64,000 nucleotides of DNA. It comes from Valencia hispanica (lineage: Eukaryota; Chordata; Actinopteri; Cyprinodontiformes; Valenciidae). Position 1 is the stretch's first letter. Each line of letters begins with the position of its first letter. The notes under the pieces are model-generated. The model did not search any database. It was given only the letters and a program-made list of their open reading frames with translations, and had not been told where the DNA came from. Shown here piece by piece: positions 35,025-45,800 of this stretch. Made by a program: the position numbers and the translations under genes. Location of the stretch: NCBI GenBank assembly GCA_963556495.2, contig OY747715.1:1820239-1884238 (forward strand), in the 5' to 3' direction.

Positions 35025-37030
35025 CACAGTACTGTGCAAAAGTTTTAGGCAGGTGTGAAAAAAATGCTGTAAACAAAGAATGCTTTCAGAAATGGAAGTG
35101 TTAATCATTTATATTCATCAATCAACAAAAAACAGTGAAAGAACAAAAGAGAAATCTAAATCAAATCAATATTTAGTTTGACCATCGTTTGCCTTCTAAC
35201 CAGCATCAGTTCTTCTAGCTACACTTGCACACAGTTTGTGAAGGAACTGGGCTGGTAGGTTGTTCCAACCATCTTGGAGAACCAACCACAGATCTTCCTC
35301 ACATCCTTCTGTCTCTTCATGTAATCCCAGAAACACTCCATGGTGTTGAGATCAGGGCTTTGTGGGGGTCACACCATCTCTTCCAGGACTTCTTCTTCTT
35401 TACGATGAAGATAGTTCTTAATGACTTTGGCTGGATGTTTGGGGTCGTTGTCCTGCTGCAGAATAAATGTGGGGCCAATCATACGCCTCCCTGATGGTAT
35501 TGCATGATGAATAAGTATCTGCCTGTATTTCTCAGCATTAACACAATTAATCCTGACCAAATCTCCATCTGCAGAAATACAGCCCCAAACATTCAAGGAA
35601 CCTCCACCAATGCTTCCCTGTTGCCTGCAAACTCTCATTATTGTACGGCTCTGCAGCCCTTCGATGAACAAACGGCTTTCTGCTACAACCAGATATTTCA
35701 CATTTTCACTCATCAGTCCAGAGCTCCTGGTGCCATTGTTCTATAACCCAGTTCCTCTGTTTACCTCCATACTAGAGTCTCTTGGTCTTGTTTCCATGTT
35801 GGGGGTTTGGTTTTTTGGTTGCAGCTCTTCCATGAAGACCACTTCGGGCCAGACTCATCCAGACAGTAGATGGGTGTACCTGGGTCCTACTGGTTTCTGC
35901 CAGTTCTGAGCTGATGGTGTGGTGGAAAATTGTTACGTAATTAGGAATTAATTGTATATTCTCTGTTTAGTGAATGTATCTAAGGCAGAGGACAAGGTTA
36001 GGGACAAGCTTATTGTTCCAGCTTAATGTTATGATAAAGATATATGTGTCAGGTCACCAGAGAGACAGACGCCGGGGCAGTAAGATAACAGTCTGGCCTT
36101 CGGATGAGCTGCTTTATGCGTTGCTATAAGAGTTGCATGAAACAGTTACTCTGGAGGCGGGGCGTGAAGGTTGGAGAAGACGTCTACAGAGATAAACAAT
36201 GATTGCTGAATACTATTTAAGCGGTTAGTTAGAAAGGTTGGTTAGGGTGATGCACGAGTAACTCTGTCCCCTCCATGTCTGGCCAGACATGTTTGTGTTA
36301 AATACTTAAACGCCTTCTGGGACTCAAGTCTTCTTTATTATGGAAACCCTGAGATACTTTATTTGCCATAACAATGGCACCATTGAACATCTTCTGATTT
36401 CTAAGGGTAATAAGCTTTCTGTGTCTTTCATCTGCTGCACTAAGTTTTCTTGGCCGACCGCTGCGTCTACAATCCTCAATGTTCCCAGTTTCTTTGTGCT
36501 TCTTCCAAAGAACTTGATCAGAACATCTAGGAACCCCAGTCTGCTTTTAAGTCTTTGTCTGGGAGAGACCTTGCTGTTGCAGAATAACTACCTTGTCTTG
36601 TTGCTGAGATCAATCTCTCCATGACATGAAACTATCTTCCACATCCTCACCTTGGTAGCAGAGTTTGGATGTTCCTCATCCAGTTCTAAGCCTCCTACAC
36701 ATCTGGTTCTGTTTCAGTTAATGACGGTGTTTAAACCTACGTGTGACATTGATGATCATTAGAAGCTGGTTGGTATAATTGGTTGATCATACACCTTACA
36801 ATAATCCTACAAAATCCCTGACTTTGTGCAAGTGTACCTATAAGAATTTTTGCTTTTTTGAAGGCAAAAGGTAGTAACACCAAATATTGATTTAATTTAG
36901 ATTTTTCTTTTGTTTGCTCACTTTGCATTTTGTAAACTAATAAAAATAAACAATTTTTATTTATATTTTTGAAAGCGTTCTTTGTTTACAGCATTTTTTC
37001 ACACCTGCCTAAAACTTTAGCACAGTACTG
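35025..37030 (-). pseudogene. Tc1/mariner transposon with broken transposase
   Basis: The ends CACAGTACTGTGCAAAAGTT (35025) and its inverted match ending CAGTACTG (37030) are flanked by TA on both sides, the Tc1 target. On the minus strand the transposase keeps NVWGCISADGDLVRI, YRQILIHHAI and the DDE-type block FILQQDNDPKH. The first catalytic region is decayed and a 456-bp solo LTR is inserted in the coding sequence, so it is inactive. Confidence 0.9.
35918..36373. mobile_element. Solo LTR inside the Tc1 element
   Basis: The 456-bp insert begins TGTGGTGGAAAATTG and ends GCCATAACA (TG...CA) and is flanked by ATGG on both sides (35914-35917 and 36374-36377). The Tc1 transposase sequence resumes directly after it. 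No internal retroelement genes remain, so recombination between two LTRs probably left it. The LTR family is not assigned. Confidence 0.85.
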
Positions 37031-37489
37031 TATATTATTATGTTTTTCATTTTGGTTTTGAAAATGCCAGAATTTAACCATAACATCAGATTCTTGTCTG
37101 TCTGATGACATCATTTAAAAAAGTATTAAATCAGATGTTACTAAGTACTCAAGTAGCCTTTTTACCAAATACTGTTTTACTCTTACTCGAGTAATTTTTT
37201 TGGACGGCTACTTTTTACTTTTACTTGAGTAAAAATATGTTGTAGTAGTGATAGTTTTACTTGAGTATAATTAGTGGGTACTATACCCACCTCAGACAGA
37301 AATATATAATCTGACTGTCCTTAATTCATAAAAAATTATCAGACCAGATTTCCACCCAGTTCTTTACTCTCTTTGAAGCTCTAAAATATGATAAAATCAA
37401 ACTATTTTTTAAAGATTTGTTTACTGCTGAATAAAGTAAAAATATCCTCTTTTTTAACTTGATCGAAACGTGACTTTAAAACAAGGTAC

Positions 37490-38280
37490 GGCTGGGATTA
37501 TAGTATCTTTACCTCCTCTTGTCCACCTCAGATCAGTGAGCTCCAGCCTTGGTTTCAGGCTTATTGTGTTCACTGCAGGTTGGTTGCTTCATGTTTCAGA
37601 TCATCAACAAACATCAGACACAGATAACCTGAGTAAAAAAAAAACTTTAAAAATGAAGATTTTATTTATCAAAGGGAAAAAATATTCAAACCAACCTGTT
37701 TCTATGTGAAAAGTATTCACCTCCTAAGCCGTACGGTGTTGCGGTCCAAATACTGACCTTATGTTTTCTGTGTTTCTCTGTCACAGCACCACCGGTGGGC
37801 CTGGCATATCTACTGCAGCATTTTAAGCCGGTTTGTGTGAATTCATTAGGACAAATGTTTTAATTATTGTGGTGCTGTTTTTACAGACTGTTTTTGAAAC
37901 TATAGCCGTTTTTGCCTAAATGTCGCCTTTCAGCCCAGGTTTGTTCTTCAGGAGGTCTTTAGCGTTTGTTCTGGGTTTGATTCAAACATTTCAGACCAGA
38001 ACCCGTTCATCTCTGGGTCACAGAAGCCGTCTCCTTCAGGCATCTGGATCCCAGGATGAACCAGAGAGGTGGAGGTCCATCCGTCTCTTCCTGATATCTG
38101 GGCTGATTTTTCAGTGATTTCTCACGTGTTTGAGGCGTTGCCTTAAAATAACCAACATGTGTTTCTCAAGTCCAGGCATCACCATGTGGCTCTTCACCAG
38201 TCGTTTGACGGCTTGATAATCTCAGTGTATGTAAACTTCTGAATTTAAAGAAAGTTATAATTAAATTGTTTCTCATTATC
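37490..38280. mobile_element. Decayed Tc1-like element fragments
   Basis: CAGGTTGGTTGCTTCATGTT, AGATAACCTGAGTAAA and GTGAAAAGTATTCACCTCC at 37575-37725, and GTATGTAAACTTCTGA near 38228, are phrases typical of Tc1 elements in fish. The central part does not encode transposase. Confidence 0.45.
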
Positions 38281-38359
38281 CTGTGAATTAATGTGGAAAT
38301 CCTAACTGCCTTAAAACAAGTAAATCAAATAAAAATGTTCATTCAGTGTCAGACAAAGG

Positions 38360-38830
38360 GAAAAATGGAAACAACAACGTCTACAAGAAGAGACAGAGCA
38401 AACTGGACTTCTGGAGGAAGAGAGTGTAATCTCTTCCTCCATCATCAGAACCAGGGACTTAAGAAGGATAAACAACCTGATAGAGAAGGCTGGTTCTGGT
38501 TCTGTTCTGCTTCTGTTCTGGTTCTGTTCTGGGGACACCTGTGGAACCACTGAAGATGATGATGCAAAGAAGGATTCTTTATAAAATTAAGACAATTATA
38601 AACAACCCTGAGCATCACGAGACTATCCTACAACAACAGAGCGTCTGCAGTCAGAGGATTCTGGAGTTACACTGCAACACAGACTGTTACAGGAAATCCT
38701 TCCTGCCCACAGCCATCAGGATCTACAACAACTCCTTAAAGAATTAATTATATGAGCAATACCAACACTTAATTTCCCTCTTGGATCAATAAAAATAATT
38801 TTTGAATTGAATTTGAATTGTGGGCTTTTG
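38360..38830 (+). pseudogene. CR1/L2/Rex1-like LINE 3' fragment
   Basis: Same family as the 41.1-42.4 kb copy: ACAAGAAGAGACAGAGCAAA, CAGAACCAGGGACTTAA, GATGATGCAAAGAAGGATTC, GGAAATCCTTCCTGCCCACA, then a tail with TTGAATTGAATTTG. There is an internal deletion near 38410 and a small GGTTCTGTTCT duplication at 38494-38535. Confidence 0.85.
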
Positions 38831-38875
38831 TACAGACAGTGAATGTAAATATCTGGTTTCTCTAAACTGTAGATC

Positions 38876-39015
38876 TGCATGCGATCTGCTGGGATTCCTC
38901 AGATAGAAAACTTTAAACTGTTTGCATTGAAATGACTTTTCGTGTAAATGTCCTTGAGATGAAACATCTGATGTGAATCGGCGCTATAGAAATAAACTGA
39001 ATTGAAATGAATCGG
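38876..39015 (+). mobile_element. Short retroposon 3' end, second copy
   Basis: It matches the 33920 copy, ending GGCGCTATAGAAATAAACTG then AATTGAAATGAAT. Confidence 0.7.
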
Positions 39016-39019
39016 TGGG

Positions 39020-39259
39020 TAAATATGGCCTCCACGAGCCTCCGTGGGCCCCGATTACCCGGAGGAACCGGTAGAGGGCGGTAGGTACGGAGGGGGAAAT
39101 TCAAGAGTAAACACGCCGCTTTTCCTTTTTTTTTTTGTTTCGTCACGTGACTCGGGGTTGCTATGGAGACGCAGCACCAACACAAAGGAGCTCCAGCGGC
39201 CTGGTCGTTTCCTTACAGGTAAACGTGGATGTGCTCAGCGGAAGGTCGCGGTAGAACAG
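39020..39259 (+). promoter_or_regulatory. Probable ccdc65 promoter and noncoding first exon
   Basis: A locally GC-rich block contains GTTGCTATGGAGAC (39157-39170), a near match to the RFX X-box that drives cilia genes, and a CACGTGA E-box (39145-39151). A strong donor CAG|GTAAGG lies at 39259/39260, and a strong acceptor (CTTCTTCTTGTTCCCGGTTTAG at 42806-42827, given in part) lies 28 bp before the ccdc65 start. Joining them gives a spliced 5' UTR. The start of transcription is inferred; the minus strand could also be served by this promoter. Confidence 0.55.
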
Positions 39260-40240
39260 GTAAGGCTCACCTGAGGTTCTCCTGTCTGGTCTTATTAAAT
39301 CAGCGTCTTCAGGTGTAGAAAGATGATCTAAACGGTTCATTTATCTCAGCTCAAACAGACGGGATCTCATGCATTAGTTAGTTCTGCTGGATTCTGCTGT
39401 AGGCTACAGAAACCCAAAATCACCTCAGACTGAAAGGTTCGGTTGGGTCAAAGTTCTGGTGAAGCAGTCCTGCTGAAAACTGCTGACTTGACTGGAAGCT
39501 CATTGCTGAGGAAGCTGCAGAGAGCTGCATCCACTCATAGTCATGTAAAGTTAGGTGGAAGGAAAAAGTGTGGTAGAAACAGGCACAACAGAGATAACAA
39601 CAGAGGGAGCAGAGTCCAGTGAAGAGCTTGGAGGAGAGGACTGCAGCTGGAGGGTTCTATCAGAGCAACCCGGGCTTCCAGAACCTCAGCAGAACCTCAG
39701 CTGATCTCCATGCCGCGGCGCATTGAGCCCACACCTGGTTCTGACCGCACATACTGTTCAGTAGGAACATTTCTGGATTTTCTGTTCTGATTTAATTAAA
39801 GACAGAGTTTATAGATTTAATGAGCAGAAGACTCCTCCCCTTCCTGTCGGCCCATGGCTCCCTTGGCCCAAAAATAAATGAATGAAAGTTATTTTCTGCC
39901 TCACGCCCTGAATCACACACACACGCTGTACCTCCGTTTAAATGATAACTAATGATTAGCATTTCAACTGTGTTTGTCATGTGATTTCTGATTTATTTGA
40001 TGTAAAAATCCGTTATTAAAATGACTACAAAGTCGCATATATGACATAATGTAGCTAACATTAGCTAGCGCTTGAAATACCCAGAGACCTTCTTTGACAT
40101 TAGTGTCAGCCAAGACATACATGGACGCCATGATATTCAGTCACATAAGCTACTGTTACACAACATGCTCTCACACACCACAAGCCGTCCTCAAACCACT
40201 AAAATCTCTATTTATTATTGTAACATTTTAAGTAAGCACA
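39260..40240. other. Probable first intron of ccdc65, no exons seen
   Basis: I see no coding exons or clear repeats in this part. Confidence 0.35.
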
Positions 40241-40700
40241 AAATTCTGGATCTTGATATTCATGGATGTTTGCCTCATTTATAAAGTTTTAAATGGGCTC
40301 GCTCCTCCTCCACTGGTAGACTTTATAAGTTAAGAAAATCTAGCAATCGGGTAAATACCAGGGCGTTGTCCAGAGGCGACTGTAACGTCCAACGGTGCAG
40401 GACTAGATATGGTGGGATGTTACCGTCCATCAGAGGCTCACCGTCATGGAACACACTGCCAGCCCGAGTCAGGCACATATACTGAAAGTTTGGTTAAAAC
40501 CAACCAGACATGCGCACACAGGTAGACTGTCCCCTTGTTCTGGGAGTGTAGGGGACATGTTGTCCTTGATATGTCTGTATGATAATTTTTTTTTTTACAT
40601 ATCCTATCTGTACATTGTCTAAGTTTGTTGATTTTTCCTGCCGTAGGACAACGGATGAAAATCAACTGCTGTGCTAACTCCGGCATATTTACATTGAAGC
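40241..40700 (+). pseudogene. LINE 3' coding fragment
   Basis: In broken frames the sequence gives VLNGLAPPPL, NTRALSRGDCNVQRCRTRYG, MLPSIRGSPSWNTLPARVRH and WLKPTRHAHT, as in the C-terminus of fish LINE reverse transcriptases. It is 5' truncated and frameshifted. Confidence 0.6.
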
Positions 40701-40728
40701 TTTGCTGACATGTTGATTAATATGCATT

Positions 40729-41018
40729 GTAGGAGCCATTTCTTTATCTTATATGTCTATCAGATTTCACCTATGGTGATGGTGGCGGGCCACGTCAGAA
40801 ACTAAATAGGTGCGTCGTGTCCACAGGTGATTCTGCATATCCAGTTATGCATGGGTGGCGGGGTGAGCGCACGGTTTTTACCACTTGCCACATCATGTTT
40901 TGATTTAATCCTTTTTGAACATCTCCAAACAGCACAGCATTTGTAAGAAAAATCAGTACAACCTGTATAAAATAAACGGGATTGTTCTGGTCAATTAATG
41001 GAAGCGCATCAAAAACAT
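40729..41018. repeat. Dispersed repeat, copy B (partner at 14076-14320)
   Basis: It shares GTAGGAGCCATTTCTTTATC, TTTCACCTATGGTGATGG, TTTTTGAACATCTC and AATTAATGGAAGCGC with copy A. It has extra sequence in the middle (CATATCCAGTTATGCATGGG onward). Confidence 0.7.
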
Positions 41019-41084
41019 GTTGGCTCTCGCTGACTGACTGTTTCTCCCCCAGCATGGCTGCCACTTTCCACATGCCCAGATTTA

Positions 41085-42405
41085 TAGAGGTTTTCTCCTC
41101 CTTTAACGCTCCTTCATTCATCCTGGACATCCTGCCTTGTTCCAGTACCAGAGAGAACTCACCCATCAGTCATCAATGACTATAGACCCGTTGCCCTGAC
41201 ATCCCACATCATGAAGGTCCTGGAGAGACTCCTGTTGGCCCCCCTGAGTAAGCAAACAAGAACGTATCAGGACCCACTGCAGTTTGCTTATCGCTGTGGA
41301 GTTGGAGTGGAAGACGCCATCATCCACCTACTTCAACCAACCCACTGTCATCTGGACGAAGCAGGCAGCACTGTGAGGATCATGTTCTTTGATTTCTCTA
41401 GTGCATTTAACACAATTCAGCCTGATTTACTTCATCAGAAACTCCTGAAGACACAGGTGGAGCCTCAATAATCGCCTGGATCAACGACTATCTGACCAAC
41501 AGACCACAGTTTGTGAGACTGAAGAATTGTGGGTAAAACCAGGTGGTCAGCAGCACAGGAGCACCACAGGGGACCGTACTCTCACCATTACTTTTCACTC
41601 TGTACACCTCAGACTTCCAGTACAAATCAGAGACCTGTCATCTGCAGAAATACTCAGATGTATCAGAGATGGACAAGAAGCTGAATCCAGAGAGCTGGTG
41701 GACCGCTTTGTGACATGGTGTGGAAACAATCGTCTCACCTTGAATGTGAACAAAACAAAGGAGATGATTGTAGATTTCAGAAGAAACAGGGATAAGTCAA
41801 ACACTGTTTCCATCATGGGAGAAGAAGTGGAGGTGGTTGAGGAGTATAAATACCTCGGAGTTCACCTTGACAACAGACTTGGACTGGAGACTGAACAGTG
41901 AAGCCGTCTACAAGAAGGGACAGAGCAGACTGGACTTCTGGAGGAAGCTTAGGTCCTTCAAGGTTTGCAGCAAGATGCTGCAGATCTTCTACAAGTCTGT
42001 TGTGGAGAGTGTAATCTCTTCAGCCGTCATCTGTTGGGGTAGCAGCATCAGAACCAGGGACTTAAAAAGGCTCAACAACCTGATAAAGAAGGTTCTGGTT
42101 CTGTTCTTGGGACGACTGTGGAACATCTGGAGATGATGATGCAAAGAAGGATTCTTCATAAAATCAAAAAAATGATGGACAACCCTGAGCATCCTCTTCA
42201 TGAGACAGTCATACAACAACAGAGCGTCTTCAGTCGGAGGCTTCTTCAGTTTCGCTGCAACACAGACCGCTACAGGAAATCCTTCCTGCCCACAGCCATC
42301 ATCATCTACAACAACTCCTCAAAGAATTAATTATATGAGCTACACCAACACTTCATTTCCCTCTGGGATCAATAAAGTATTTTTGAATTTGAATTTGAAG
42401 AAGGA
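41085..42405 (+). pseudogene. CR1/L2/Rex1-like LINE, 5'-truncated with RT-box deletion
   Basis: It starts within the reverse transcriptase (HIMKVLERLLLAPL), continues QDPLQFAYRCGVGVEDAII, FFDFSSAFNTIQ and SSTGAPQGTVLSP, and keeps NKTKEMIVDFRRN and EEYKYLGVHLD in another frame. The catalytic box is deleted at about 41650-41660 and a stop interrupts the region at about 41535. It ends with the family's AATAAAGTATTTTTGAATTT tail. It shares both lesions with the 16.6-kb copy. It lies in the probable first intron of ccdc65. Confidence 0.88.
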
Positions 42406-42827
42406 TGCGAAGCTTGCTAAACTCACCGCCATTTTTCTTCTTCTTCTTCTTCTTCAGTTGTAGTCCACTACGTGTTTTGACACAAAAATCTAAAGTAACT
42501 TTTGCCGTCTGTTGAAAATTAGCGCTTTCTCTGCATCAAAATGTGTCTTTCACGAACATCATATGTTAAATCAATGGAACGTTTCAACCGGAATCAGAAC
42601 ATAACTTTTATCGCTCCATTTACTCATGAATTGTTTTTGTTTTTTGACAGTAGGTGATCCATGGACCGGATGTAGAAGGGCGTGACTTAGGCTCCCTATC
42701 ATCATCATCCTCACCAGAAGCACATGAAATATACCAGTCTATGCTAAAAGGATCTACAGTCTACGAGTATGAATTCAAATTTAATACCTGAAATAAATCA
42801 GCCTCCTTCTTCTTGTTCCCGGTTTAG
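42406..42827. other. Intron sequence before the first ccdc65 coding exon
   Basis: A CTT microsatellite lies at about 42437-42456. The pyrimidine-rich stretch ending GGTTTAG (42827) is a good splice acceptor. Confidence 0.4.
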
Positions 42828-42855
42828 AAGATCCATCCCAGAAGGTGGAGGAATC

Positions 42856-45800
42856 ATGCCGAGGAAAGGAGTGAAAGGAGAGGAGGCGACGGAGGAGGAG
42901 CGACTCCTGCAGCTGCATCAGAGAGCTCAGGCTGAGGAGGAGATGGCCAAGAAGAAGGAGGAGACGCTCACGCTGTATCTGAAGGTAACCAGGAGCTAGA
43001 GGAGGACCCATGATGCATCGCAGTGGCTGGCTCTGACCCGTTTCTGACCCGAAACCAGGACAAGCTTCAGAAGGAGCAGAGGAACTCGGCCGTGAACCTG
43101 CTGAAGCTCACCGACAGCTGGAGGAGGATCCTGCGTCAGAGTCGGGACGGCGAGCTGCTCGGCGACGCCGAGGTGCTCCAGCAGACGTCGGAGAGGAAGC
43201 TGGACCAGCTGAACTTCATCATCCAGGTGAGGAGCTTCACTCGGCTCCGTCTGCCAGCTCCCGCCCTCTCGCCCTGACCCGGTTTGTGCCGCAGAGAACG
43301 ATGCGGGAGCTGCAGGAGGCGGAGCGGCAGGCGGACCAGGTGCAGCGGTGCCACCTGCAGCAGGTGGAACGTCTGTGGGAGCAGCAGGAGAAACGTCTGC
43401 TGGGTCTGCAGCAGCGCTGGGAGAGCAGCCTGCTGGACCTCAGCTCCACCAGCAGCTCCCAGAGGTCAGTCAGCACCACCCACCCTCCACTCCACACCGC
43501 AACCGTTCACTGGAAGGGGCAAAACCTCTCGCATACCGCTGCAGATGCAGCCAAACAGGCCCAGACCATAATACCACCTCTACTGTGTTTTACCACTGAA
43601 AAGGTTTGATGGTTGGATGTGTCGTGTTGTTGAGCTGGAGTTCTTTAGTCCGGGTCGGGATGTGCTGCTTCCTGTTGTTCAGGCGGCTCCTTGGTTCTGG
43701 AGGCCATAAAACCGGATTCAGCTTTCTGAAAAATCTGTTGTAGTACAGCTAGTTCATGATTTGATAAAGTGATTACTTTTTACACACTGCTTAAAACTCC
43801 TGATCCAGCTGTCATTCCCTTGCAGAGCCGCCAGAAACTATTCACACCCCAACACTTTAAGAGCTACAGAAATCAGCTCATAGTTACATCTATAGGAATA
43901 TAAAGTATTCACACCCTAATCTGTGGCCCTCAAGATTCCCCCGATGATTTTCAATTTTAAATTCAATCCAGTTTATTTATATTTAGTTTCTTTTTAACTA
44001 TTTATATTTATTTATATATAAATATACTGAATTGATTTAAAATAGAGCTACCAGATGGAAGCCATTCCGCAATGAAAGGAACAAGGCGCCCCGCATTAAC
44101 TTTTCCAGAAAGCACCTTAGAGAAACATCTGGTCTCAACCTACCAGTCTGGACTCTTAAGCATCATGTCTGGAGGAAACCAGGAACCCCTCGTTATCTGG
44201 CTAACGACAACCCTACTGTGAAGCATGGTGGTGGCAGAGTCATGCCACGGGGATGTTTTTCTACTGTAGGACCCAGCAGACTAGTCTGATAGAGGCTAAG
44301 ATCATAACAGCCAAAAGTAGAGAGGTGCTTCAAGAAAACCTGCTCCAGACTCCAGACGATCCAGTGAGTGGCCCAGTCAGAACTTAATCAGAACCTGGAC
44401 CCAAATCCAGCTGAGCATCCCTGACAGATCTAAAGGTTTCTCTACCAACACCACCCATCCAACCAGACGGAGCCTGGATTAAGATGAAGACATGTTGGGT
44501 TCTGGTGGACTCATGTTGGGTTCTGTTTGACCCATTGGTGCTGAAGGCTCTCTGGTGTCTACAGGGAGAAGATGTTGGCAGACTTACGGCACCAGAACCA
44601 CAGACTGGTGGACCTGTACCTGCCGGCTCAGATTCACGATGCAGGGATGTCTGAGTACCTCCAGAAGGTCCAACAAGAAGTGGTGGATATCTACGGGAAC
44701 GCTCACCACGAGCTGGTACCTCCCACAGACACCTGTCCACATGTTGTCTCTGGGAGCATCTCCGCTCAGCTGTGGCTCCTGTCTCTGACTACAGGACAGT
44801 TTGGCGGAAGAAGTGAAGAACCTGGCAGAGGAACCGGTTCTGAGTTGGGATCTTCTTCAGGAGACTAGAAACTACCTGGATAAGCTGGACCAGAGGATCT
44901 CCAGAGAGCAGCAGGAGATCAGCAATGAGCTGAGGAACGTCAAGAGGCTGAAGGTACAGAGTAGTCCAAGGGGTCCTTACTTTACTCATGCTCTCCTTCC
45001 TTCCTTCCTTCCTTCCTTCCTTCCTTCCTTCCTTCCTTCCTTCCTTCCTTCCTTCCTTCCTTCCTTCCTTCCTTCCTTCCTTCCTTCCTTCCTTCCTTCC
45101 TTCCTTCCTTCCTTCCTTCCTTCCTTCCTTCAACCCCCCCCCCCAATATCTATCTGACTTCATCCATATAGTCTCTCCAGCCATCCCAACTCTGTTTAAG
45201 ACCGCCTACTAAGTCTGCCTACCGTTTAAGACCGCCTACTAAGTCTGCCTACTGTTTTAGTCTGCCTACTGTTTAAGACTGCCTACTGTTTAAGACCGCC
45301 TACTAAGTCTGCCTACTGTTTTAGTCTGCCTACTGTTTAAGACCGCCTACTAAGTCTGCCTACTGTTTAAGACCGCCTACCGTTTAAGACCGCCTACTAA
45401 GTCTGCCTACTGTTTTAGTCTGCCTACTGTTTAAGACCGCCTACTAAGTCTGCCTACTGTTTTAGTCTGCCTACTGTTTAAGACCGCCTACTAAGTCTGC
45501 CTACTGTTTAAGACCGCCTACCGTTTAAGACCGCCTACTAAGTCTGCCTACTGTTTTAGTCTGCCTACTGTTTAAGACCGCCTTCTAAGTCTGCCTACTG
45601 TTTAAGACCGCCTACCGTTTAAGACCGCCTACTAAGTCTGCCTACTGTTTTAGTCTGCCTACTGTTTAAGACCGCCTTCTAAGTCTGCCTACTGTTTAAG
45701 ACCGCCTACTAAGTCTGCCTACTGTTTAAGACCGCCTACCGTTTAAGACCGCCTACTAAGTCTGCCTACTGTTTTAGTCTGCCTACTGTTTAAGACCGCC

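Larger units (their letters stand above)
34700..37300. mobile_element. Interrupted fish repeat with TTTTACTTGAGTAA motifs
   Basis: TTTTACTTGAGTAACATTT near 34735 and TACTCAAGTAG, TTTTACTTTTACTTGAGTAA and CTACCCACCTC near 37146-37295 look like the ends of a common teleost repeat. The Tc1 element at 35025-37030 lies between them, so it appears to have landed inside. This is an inference from end-type motifs. Confidence 0.35.

Noticed and set aside
44988..45212. Leu/Pro/Ser open frames and KEGR-type frames over the (CCTT)n tracts
   Set aside because: They are simple-sequence translations of a tetranucleotide repeat inside an intron.
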